Source: Sulfurovum sp. (GTDB lineage: Bacteria > Campylobacterota > Campylobacteria > Campylobacterales > Sulfurovaceae). Taken from it: a stretch of 5,744 nucleotides of DNA. The notes under the pieces are model-generated. The model was not told where the DNA came from. It saw nothing but the letters and a program-made list of their open reading frames with translations, and searched no databases. Made by a program: the position numbers and the translations under genes. The DNA lies in contig JALSPX010000005.1 of assembly GCA_026985755.1 (NCBI GenBank), positions 1-5,744 on the forward strand, read 5' to 3'. Below are positions 1 through 5,152 of the stretch, in pieces; within the stretch, counting starts at the first letter, position 1, and every line of letters begins with the position of its first letter.

Positions 1-1452
1 GAACTCCCCACCGCCAAAGCAAACCCAAACATCACCCACATAGACGGCATAGAAAAACAAACCCTCTTTAAGAAGTTAGAGGCATTGGGTGACCCACAAC
101 ACCAGCTCAATTTCTTTAAAACTATCACTTATACTAGAAATAAAGTAGCTGAAGCACTGAATATAAATCCTTTGGAGCTTGATAATCAAAAAATACAAGC
201 ATTTTTTAATTCAAATAGCGAATTATCCCGCAGTGTAGCAAACGATATAGATAAATACAAAATAGACCTCTATGCTAAAACAGAAGTTTCCAAAGTAAGT
301 GGTATTCCTTATAATAAAATTACTGAGAACGATATAGAAACTTTTTGTTCTAAAAATAAAGAGATATCGAATAAAATAGAAAGGTATACTAAAGACCTTG
401 CTTTATATAACCCTTATTTGAAAGAGATTGATCTCCATACGCATGGAAAATATGCCATAATAGGGGCAATCGTTGCTTCTGCACTTAGCACAGAAAATAC
501 TGAGGCATCCCCTTTGCATTTTCATTTAGCATACAATCCTTATTATGATACATTTAATGATGCTCCAACTAACAGCAGTCAATTAGGTGCCCAAATAGGT
601 CTAGGCTTTAATGGTATCAATGCCATACAAGCCAGTCAAGAGTTTAAAGCAGGTGCAAGCAAATCACCTACAGTATTATTGAGTCCAGATGCATATAAAG
701 ATGGGCTCAAAGATACATTAAAAGAGGTAAATCCAAAAGATATGTCTGTTGGCATAAAAGATACCTTAAAGTTAGGAGCTAAAGAAGGAAGTATTGTGGC
801 AGGAAAAAGTTTATTAAAAAAACTTCCATTTATTGGTCTTGTTGCAGGAATAGCCTTTGGAATTGGTAGAGCGATGGATGGAGACTTCAATGGTGCAGCC
901 ATGGAAATAGCCTCCGGAGCTGCCTCTATTGTACCAGGATGGGGAACATTGGCTTCAGTAGGTATTGATATAGCACTCTTAGAAAAAGATACCCACTTTT
1001 TTTCAGACACAGCAAAAAAGTTCATAGATAGAGAACCAAAAACAGAGATATTAGATAATCATAATACAAAACCATCTTACAATATGGATCTAAATTTGGA
1101 TAATGAACCCTCTTTTGAAAATGTTAATCAAAATGAGACAAAAAAAGAATACCATCTTGAAGCCACTATCAAAGGTATTACAGAAACACAAAAAAATGAA
1201 ATCGCAAAAGGTGTAGAAAAATGTACTCCTTCTGAAGACAGCAGTAGTCATCAAAAAATGATGGTTGCAGGTAGTGGAATAGCAACAAGCAAGCTAAGTG
1301 ATTTAAAAATAGTCTATTCTACCGACAGTGCAAAACAAGCACAAATAGAAAAAACTGAAAAGTGTATTATTGATAATATGTATCAAAGTCTTAGTTTTAC
1401 AAATCAGCATGAGTGTGAGGAGGATTTGGACTTGGGTCGGGGGATGGATTAG
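1..1452 (+). CDS. C-terminal part of a large protein with a hydrophobic, effector/toxin-like segment (5' end outside window)
   Basis: The reading frame is open from the first base, giving 483 residues before the TAG. A TTG at position 85 is probably not the start, because good coding sequence continues upstream of it. Residues are numbered from the window edge. Two similar helical segments lie at about 46-91 and 93-138, 47 residues apart. A short hydrophobic stretch follows at about 151-163, next to His-containing motifs (HTHG, HFH). A Gly/Ala-rich hydrophobic pair of segments lies at about 271-327, with PFIG, GDFNGA, SGAAS, PGWGT and SVGID. The tail from about 331 to 483 is charged and soluble. 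From memory, the Gly/Ala-rich segment resembles regions found in C-terminal parts of polymorphic or T6SS-associated effectors, where it may insert into membranes. I cannot name the family. G+C falls from about 45% in the first 120 bases to about 30% afterwards, consistent with an exchanged 3' module. No immunity-like gene follows directly. A phage or adhesin protein is also possible. Confidence 0.6.
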   Translation, partial: ELPTAKANPNITHIDGIEKQTLFKKLEALGDPQHQLNFFKTITYTRNKVAEALNINPLELDNQKIQAFFNSNSELSRSVANDIDKYKIDLYAKTEVSKVSGIPYNKITENDIETFCSKNKEISNKIERYTKDLALYNPYLKEIDLHTHGKYAIIGAIVASALSTENTEASPLHFHLAYNPYYDTFNDAPTNSSQLGAQIGLGFNGINAIQASQEFKAGASKSPTVLLSPDAYKDGLKDTLKEVNPKDMSVGIKDTLKLGAKEGSIVAGKSLLKKLPFIGLVAGIAFGIGRAMDGDFNGAAMEIASGAASIVPGWGTLASVGIDIALLEKDTHFFSDTAKKFIDREPKTEILDNHNTKPSYNMDLNLDNEPSFENVNQNETKKEYHLEATIKGITETQKNEIAKGVEKCTPSEDSSSHQKMMVAGSGIATSKLSDLKIVYSTDSAKQAQIEKTEKCIIDNMYQSLSFTNQHECEEDLDLGRGMD

Positions 1453-1502
1453 AAATCATACACTATTTAGTTTGAAGTCCCGTCTTCTGCTATCCAGTAT
1501 TA

Positions 1503-1531
1503 TTGACAAAAGGCACACATAGTGCTATAAT
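1503..1531 (+). promoter_or_regulatory. Perfect-consensus sigma-70 promoter of the toxin-antitoxin operon
   Basis: The -35 box TTGACA (1503-1508) and the -10 box TATAAT (1526-1531) both match the consensus exactly. They are separated by the optimal 17 bp. A TGC directly before the -10 box (1523-1525) adds an extended -10 element. With the usual 6-8 nt from the -10 box to the start of transcription, RNA would begin at about 1538, which is the A of the toxin ATG. Confidence 0.85.
1513..1525. promoter_or_regulatory. Candidate antitoxin operator: small palindrome in the promoter spacer
   Basis: GCAC (1513-1516) and GTGC (1522-1525) form an inverted repeat around ACATA, exactly between the -35 and -10 boxes. 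Ribbon-helix-helix antitoxins of toxin-antitoxin operons commonly bind short palindromes in their own promoter and repress it. The position therefore fits autoregulation by the 1813-2097 product. The arms are only 4 bp. A second AT-only palindrome (TATAA-T-TTATA, 1526-1536) overlaps the -10 box and may be chance. Confidence 0.4.
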
Positions 1532-1537
1532 TTATAC

Positions 1538-1816
1538 ATGATTACATATAATTGGAATATAGAAAAAAATCTTTTATTAAAAAAAGAGCGAAACTTTAGT
1601 TTTGAGCAAATAGTTTCACATATAGAAAGCGGTGACTTACTTGATATTGTGGCACACCATAATAAAGAAAAATTTTCTCATCAAAAAATACTAATAGTTA
1701 AAATTGAAGAGTATGTAATCGCTGTACCTTTTGTGGAAAAGAATAACGAAAGATTTTTAAAGACTATTATTCCAAGTCGCAAACTTACTAAACAATACTT
1801 AAAGGATAAAAAGTGA
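1538..1816 (+). CDS. BrnT-like type II toxin
   Basis: A 92-residue basic protein. It begins with the N-W-N-x-E-K-N pattern (residues 5-11), followed by SFEQI (21-25), a central LLDI...H.NKEK stretch (34-45), VPFVE (63-67) and the ending LKTIIPSRK (74-82). This layout matches small BrnT-related toxins that pair with CopG-type antitoxins. BrnT proteins have a RelE-like fold and act as ribonucleases that stop translation; that activity is inferred here, not shown. The ATG is the only possible start: the frame closes at TAG 1520-1522 and there is no other NTG codon nearby. It has no Shine-Dalgarno sequence and lies at the predicted transcription start, so translation should be leaderless. The stop overlaps the antitoxin start. 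G+C is very low, about 23% in a 60-base sample (1561-1620), which suggests acquired DNA. Confidence 0.8.
   Translation: MITYNWNIEKNLLLKKERNFSFEQIVSHIESGDLLDIVAHHNKEKFSHQKILIVKIEEYVIAVPFVEKNNERFLKTIIPSRKLTKQYLKDKK
1801..1812 (+). promoter_or_regulatory. Ribosome binding site of the antitoxin
   Basis: AAAGGA (about 1801-1806) lies 6 nt before the GTG at 1813, inside the last toxin codons. The leaderless toxin lacks such a site, so the antitoxin probably recruits ribosomes better. This would favour excess antitoxin from a shared mRNA. Confidence 0.65.
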
Positions 1817-2097
1817 AAAATTTTAAGCTCAATGAAGAAGAAAATGAACTTTTAGATTCCCTTGAATTAGGAGAATGGCATTCTGTTGATAATCTAGAAA
1901 AAGAAATTTCTTCTCACCAGATTATTGCGAAGAATACGCTTAAAAAAGATAAGCGTGTAAACTTACGAATGTCAGCTAAAGATTTAGAAGCGATTAAAAC
2001 ATATGCGGTTGAGGAAGGTCTTCCTTATCAAACACTAATGTCAAGCATACTTCACAAATTTATTACTGGCAGATTAGTAGATCAAAAAGCAGGATAA
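1813..2097 (+). CDS. CopG-family (ribbon-helix-helix) antitoxin
   Basis: A 94-residue protein starting with GTG, which overlaps the toxin stop as GTGA, so the two genes are translationally coupled. The N-terminal part (1-35) is acidic, with an E-x-GEW motif (18-22), and probably wraps the basic toxin. The C-terminal half holds the DNA-binding ribbon-helix-helix: strand RVNLRMS (48-54), helix about 55-68, turn GLPYQT (69-74) and helix about 74-86. The R-V-N-L-R-M-S...D-L-E...A..EG-L-P-Y-Q-T-L pattern is typical of CopG antitoxins (Pfam CopG_antitoxin) paired with BrnT-like toxins. Expected roles are neutralising the toxin and repressing the promoter at 1503-1531 together with it. The gene ends with tandem stops (TAATAA). 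Confidence 0.85.
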   Translation: MKNFKLNEEENELLDSLELGEWHSVDNLEKEISSHQIIAKNTLKKDKRVNLRMSAKDLEAIKTYAVEEGLPYQTLMSSILHKFITGRLVDQKAG

Positions 2098-2101
2098 TAA
2101 A

Positions 2102-2207
2102 CGATAGGGTAGCTCTAACAATACGATGCCAAGGGTCTACTGTAGAAATACAATCTTGTATCTAGAGTTAACTCGCAACAAAGCTCCAGCTTCGTTATGT
2201 TCTATCG
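2102..2207. repeat. Cluster of palindromes inside a longer imperfect inverted repeat
   Basis: CGATAG (2102-2107) pairs with CTATCG (2202-2207). After a 9-nt bulge on the left, 2117-2126 pairs with 2192-2201 at 8 of 10 positions. Between these arms lie four short perfect palindromes: TCTAC-T-GTAGA (2136-2146), ATACAA-TC-TTGTAT (2148-2161), GAGTTAACTC (2165-2174) and AAGCT-CC-AGCTT (2181-2192, extendable by AAC/GTT past one mismatch). Transcribed from the antitoxin, this would fold as a multibranched RNA. It has no T-tract, so it is not a standard intrinsic terminator. Function is unknown: it may be a 3' processing structure, a recombination site, or chance. Confidence 0.45.
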
Positions 2208-2328
2208 GAATTTGACTACTTAACAAAACAAATACTGATACACCTTCCATATCTTGAGCTGCAGAAGGAATAAAAGAGTAAAAATATGCCAATTTGCCAT
2301 ACTTTTCTATTCTTCTTTAAAACTTAGC

Positions 2329-2334
2329 TAAAAT
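2329..2334 (+). promoter_or_regulatory. Probable promoter (-10 box) of the nuclease-hemJ unit
   Basis: TAAAAT at 2329-2334 is a good -10 box. It is preceded by a T-rich stretch (about 2302-2320) rather than a clear -35 box, as is common for Campylobacterota housekeeping promoters. Transcription would start near 2341, about 25 nt before the TTG start at 2365. Confidence 0.5.
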
Positions 2335-2353
2335 ACATCTATCATTAACATAT

Positions 2354-2357
2354 AGGA
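2354..2357 (+). promoter_or_regulatory. Ribosome binding site supporting a TTG start
   Basis: AGGA lies 7 nt before the TTG at 2365. The residues that follow the TTG form a signal-peptide-like hydrophobic run, so this non-ATG start is well supported. Confidence 0.65.
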
Positions 2358-2364
2358 TTATTTT

Positions 2365-3897
2365 TTGCGATACTTACTACTTTTATTTTTACCTTACGTA
2401 TTATTTTCAAACCCCATAAAAATAGCTACCTACAACGTAGAAAATCTCTTCGATGCACAGTACAATGGCACAGAGTACGAAGAGTATATCCCAGGTAAAC
2501 ACAACTGGAACAGACGTATGGTAGAGATAAAACTCAACCATATAGCAGAGGTTATTTGTGATTTAGATGCAGATATTATAGGGCTTCAAGAGATAGAGAA
2601 TAGCGCTGTTTTTGGGCAACTCATCAAAAAACTCAACACAGTTGGATGTGGCTATAGATATAGTGCCATTACCCATAAGAAAAATGCCTCCATACAGGTG
2701 GCACTTTTGTCTCGTTTTACTATCAAGAAAAGACATGAGATAGAAGTGAGCTATGCCTCAGGTGTACGCAATATACTCGAAGTCACTGTAGAGGTACTAG
2801 GCAAGCCTTTGACACTCTTTGTAAACCACTGGAAATCAAAAGCATACAAAGGCTATGAGAGTAAGCGTATCAAATATGCCAAGGCACTCCAAGCCCGTAT
2901 AGCCAGACTCTCTGCTGGTAGAGAGTATCTGTTGTTAGGAGATTTCAACTCTGATTATAATGCCTACTTGACCTTAGAGACAAAAAATAATGATACAAAA
3001 GGTAAAACAGGGTTTTCTGATATTCTCAAAACCTACACAAAAGAGGATGAAATAATGCATGCCAAGCATGGTATACACTATAGTCTCTGGTATGAACTCC
3101 CTGTAGAGCAGCGATGGAGCCAAAAATTTTATGGTAAAAAATCGACACCTGATCAGATAGTTTTACCTCAAACTATGTTTGATGGTAAAGGCATCGATTA
3201 TGTCAATGACTCTTTTAAGGTCTTTAAAGCCTCTTATCTCTTTACCAAACGTGGTTATATCAATCGGTGGCGATACAAACATGGTAAACATATGGCAAAG
3301 GGCTATTCTGATCATCTGCCGGTGTTTGCCTATTTTGATATCAAGCCCTACAAGCCAGACGCTAAGCAAACGATTTTTCATCAGATCAAAACAAAGTTGA
3401 TTGAGTATTTTTACACGACAGATACGCTAAAAGGAGAGGTGAAGATAGACAATGCAGTGGTGATACTAAAACGTGGTAATCATGCTATTATCAAGCAGAA
3501 TAAGAAGGGTAGAGGGATACTTCTATTTGGGTGTGCCAAAAATTTGAAAGAGGGGTATCGCTATGATATTTTGGTCGATGGTATCAAAAGTTATCATGGT
3601 CTCAAAGAGATTAGTAGTGCCTATGCACTTAAAGAGAAAGGAGAAGTAGATACCAGAGGGTACTATGCCACACTCGCCAAAACACTTCCTCAGAATGAAG
3701 TGGTAGAAGAGATAGTGGGGAGATATAAGCAGCGTAGTTTTGAGAGTAGTGGTCAAAAATGGAGAATTTATTTTAAAAACAAACGTAAAGTACCTCTTGA
3801 AGGGAGTAAACTAAAGTTGCACTATGCACAGATAGGGTATTATAAACAGAAGCAATTGGTGGTGTGGAGCCCCAAAGATTTTACAGTGATGGAGTAG
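2365..3897 (+). CDS. Secreted endonuclease/exonuclease/phosphatase-family protein with C-terminal extension
   Basis: A 510-residue protein. Residues 1-15 form a short hydrophobic signal peptide (cleavage plausible near LFS-N), so it probably acts in the periplasm or outside the cell. The endonuclease/exonuclease/phosphatase fold (about 18-328) shows all the hallmark motifs: TYNVENLF (Asn24), GLQEIEN (Glu76), NHWKSK (His155), LGDFNSD (Asp193, Asn195) and SDHLP (Asp316, His317). These are the metal-binding and catalytic positions of the DNase I/exonuclease III superfamily, so the enzyme is likely active. The substrate cannot be told from sequence; a nuclease is the best guess, given its similarity to secreted bacterial DNases. 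The C-terminal part (about 350-510) is beta-rich, with ILLFGCAKNL, YDILVDGI and KWRIYFKNKR. It resembles an OB-fold-like nucleic-acid-binding extension, but this is inference. The gene starts with TTG and is followed after 4 nt by hemJ. Confidence 0.85.
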   Translation: MRYLLLLFLPYVLFSNPIKIATYNVENLFDAQYNGTEYEEYIPGKHNWNRRMVEIKLNHIAEVICDLDADIIGLQEIENSAVFGQLIKKLNTVGCGYRYSAITHKKNASIQVALLSRFTIKKRHEIEVSYASGVRNILEVTVEVLGKPLTLFVNHWKSKAYKGYESKRIKYAKALQARIARLSAGREYLLLGDFNSDYNAYLTLETKNNDTKGKTGFSDILKTYTKEDEIMHAKHGIHYSLWYELPVEQRWSQKFYGKKSTPDQIVLPQTMFDGKGIDYVNDSFKVFKASYLFTKRGYINRWRYKHGKHMAKGYSDHLPVFAYFDIKPYKPDAKQTIFHQIKTKLIEYFYTTDTLKGEVKIDNAVVILKRGNHAIIKQNKKGRGILLFGCAKNLKEGYRYDILVDGIKSYHGLKEISSAYALKEKGEVDTRGYYATLAKTLPQNEVVEEIVGRYKQRSFESSGQKWRIYFKNKRKVPLEGSKLKLHYAQIGYYKQKQLVVWSPKDFTVME

Positions 3898-3901
3898 GTC
3901 T

Positions 3902-4336
3902 ATGGCATATTATAGTTGGATTTTGGCGTTTCATGTGATGAGTTTTATCTCTTGGATGGCGATGTTATTTTATCAACCGAGATTGTTTGTCTACCATAGC
4001 GAAAATGGAGACAATGAAGGTTTTGTCAAAGTGGTGCAACGCCAAGAGTATATTCTCAATAAAGCCATAGGCACACCTGCCATGTGGGCTACGATACTTT
4101 CGGGTGCAACGATGTTATATTTAAATCCTGATATCTTCTCTTCTGGAGGGTGGATGCATGCAAAACTTCTTTTTGTGGCTTTTTTGATTGCGTATCATAT
4201 TTCTTTAGAAAATTTACGTAAAAAATTGATAGAAAATCCACATTACAAAAGTGGTAAGTGGTTTCGAGTATATAATGAAATACCTACACTGCTTATGATG
4301 TTTATAGTGATTATGGTAGTAGTCAAGCCATTTTAG
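3902..4336 (+). CDS. hemJ: Protoporphyrinogen IX oxidase HemJ (CopD-like membrane protein)
   Basis: A 144-residue inner-membrane protein of the usual HemJ length. It catalyses oxidation of protoporphyrinogen IX to protoporphyrin IX, the second-last step of heme synthesis in bacteria lacking HemG and HemY. It has about four membrane helices: about 5-23, 57-73, 86-101 and 125-142. Conserved features are the N-terminal AFHVMSFISWMAMLFY..RLFVYH block (His11, Arg27, His32), the GWMHAKLLF motif (Trp84, His86, Lys88) and the end RVYNEIPTLLM...VVKPF. Conserved His and Lys residues in this family bind heme; I cannot assign the exact ligands here. GGAG (3891-3894), inside the end of the preceding gene, serves as ribosome binding site 7 nt before the ATG. 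HemJ is therefore probably made from the nuclease transcript by coupled translation. The two functions have no obvious link. Confidence 0.9.
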   Translation: MAYYSWILAFHVMSFISWMAMLFYQPRLFVYHSENGDNEGFVKVVQRQEYILNKAIGTPAMWATILSGATMLYLNPDIFSSGGWMHAKLLFVAFLIAYHISLENLRKKLIENPHYKSGKWFRVYNEIPTLLMMFIVIMVVVKPF

Positions 4337-4344
4337 TACATTTA

Positions 4345-4353
4345 TGTTATAAT
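4345..4353 (+). promoter_or_regulatory. Extended -10 promoter for the DUF2231 gene
   Basis: TGT-TATAAT (-10 box 4348-4353) lies 12 nt after the hemJ stop. It has a perfect -10 and an extended TGn element but no good -35 box. Transcription would start near 4360, leaving a leader of about 40 nt that includes the ribosome binding site AAGGA (4388-4392), 7 nt before the ATG. A second TATAAT at 4379-4384 would start RNA inside the ribosome binding site and is less likely to be used. Confidence 0.55.
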
Positions 4354-4399
4354 TGATTTATAAATAAAGATTTTAAAATATAATAAAAAGGATTTATAT

Positions 4400-5152
4400 A
4401 TGCAGTTACCAGAAATTCCTCTTCCTAAAATTGATTTACCTTTTGATATTTCACTTTTAATACATCCACCCGTTGTTCATTTTGCTATCGTTTTGCCAGT
4501 AATCGTTTTGCTCTTGGAGTTTTATAATCTCTTTGTAAAACGACGCTCTATAGGTGTTTTCTCATTTATACTGATTGTCTTGACAGTGATTGTTTTTATT
4601 GCTGCATACCTGACAGGAAGTGTAGATGGGAAAGAAGCGTTGGATTTGCTCTCTGAAGATGGTCAAACAGAGTTAAAAGGACATAAGCTTTTAGGAACAT
4701 ATTTGATGTTTGTTTCTATGATAATACTTATTTTAAAATTACTCGTGATGACAGGTAAAACCTTTTTTAAAGTACTCTTTTTTATTGTACTTGTCGCATT
4801 GATTATTTTGACATTTAAGCAAGGAAAAGATGGAGGGGAATTGGTCTATGAGTATGGAGCCAATATCGAAAGTGTTAAAGATTTAAAAGATGATATGTCT
4901 GATATAAAAGAAGAGTTGGAAGAAGCCCAAGAGACGATAAGTAAAATGAAAGCCAGCCGTGCACCTACCATAGTGAAACCAAAGCGTACAGTGACAGTAG
5001 AGAAGATGTTGGAAGAGACACCAAAAAAGATACAAAAACAAGATGAAAAGGTCTTAAAAACACTTCAAGATGCAGCGAAAGATGTTTCAAAGAAAGTACA
5101 TACAAGGATACCTTCTCCTACTAAACTAGAAACAAACAATGCTAGCGAGTAA
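4400..5152 (+). CDS. DUF2231-family membrane protein with charged coiled-coil tail
   Basis: A 250-residue protein. The N-terminal part has four predicted membrane helices (about 24-45, 51-72, 97-117, 122-139). DUF2231 signatures are IHPPVVHFAIVLP (21-33), a TGS-x-DG turn after helix 2 (72-77), LKGHKLLG before helix 3 (92-99), and GGELVYEYGA after helix 4 (145-154). His22, His27 and His95 near the membrane faces could bind a metal or heme, but this is unproven. From about 155 to 185 the chain is an acidic, heptad-like coiled coil. It is followed by a Lys/Pro-rich, probably flexible tail (about 185-250) that the basic family domain does not need. The biochemical role of DUF2231 is not established. 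The gene has its own ribosome binding site (AAGGA) and promoter. Its 3' end overlaps the convergent gene by 11 nt. Confidence 0.8.
   Translation: MQLPEIPLPKIDLPFDISLLIHPPVVHFAIVLPVIVLLLEFYNLFVKRRSIGVFSFILIVLTVIVFIAAYLTGSVDGKEALDLLSEDGQTELKGHKLLGTYLMFVSMIILILKLLVMTGKTFFKVLFFIVLVALIILTFKQGKDGGELVYEYGANIESVKDLKDDMSDIKEELEEAQETISKMKASRAPTIVKPKRTVTVEKMLEETPKKIQKQDEKVLKTLQDAAKDVSKKVHTRIPSPTKLETNNASE

Larger units (their letters stand above)
2098..2364. other. Intergenic region without a clear gene
   Basis: The left half holds the palindrome cluster (2102-2207). The right half leads into the promoter and ribosome binding site of the 2365 gene. The minus strand has a 51-codon open frame starting with TTG (2292 down to 2137). 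It has no ribosome binding site and no protein family that I recognise, so I do not call it a gene. Confidence 0.6.

Noticed and set aside
85..87. TTG as the start of the first gene
   Set aside because: The frame stays open to the window edge with plausible coding sequence, and there is no ribosome binding site before the TTG.
1409..1522. Plus-strand 37-codon frame starting with ATG across the end of the large gene
   Set aside because: No ribosome binding site upstream; it overlaps the coding end and the toxin-antitoxin promoter, and its basic, Trp-rich product looks like a chance reading.
2113..2201. Integron attC site behind a toxin-antitoxin cassette, since the left edge (TCTAACAATACGA) resembles known attC ends
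   Set aside because: The right edge (GTTATGT) does not complement the left in the R''/R' manner, no paired L boxes are visible, and no matching site lies before the operon at 1453-1537.
2102..2207. tRNA or other known structured RNA
   Set aside because: The arms do not form an acceptor stem with T and anticodon loops of tRNA, and no known RNA family is recognised.
2212..2240. Promoter with TTGACT as -35 box
   Set aside because: No acceptable -10 box lies 16-18 bp downstream; TAAAAT at 2329-2334 is a better choice for the next gene.
2137..2292. Minus-strand open frame of 51 codons starting with TTG
   Set aside because: No ribosome binding site, no recognisable family, and it crosses the palindrome cluster; it may be chance or a gene remnant.
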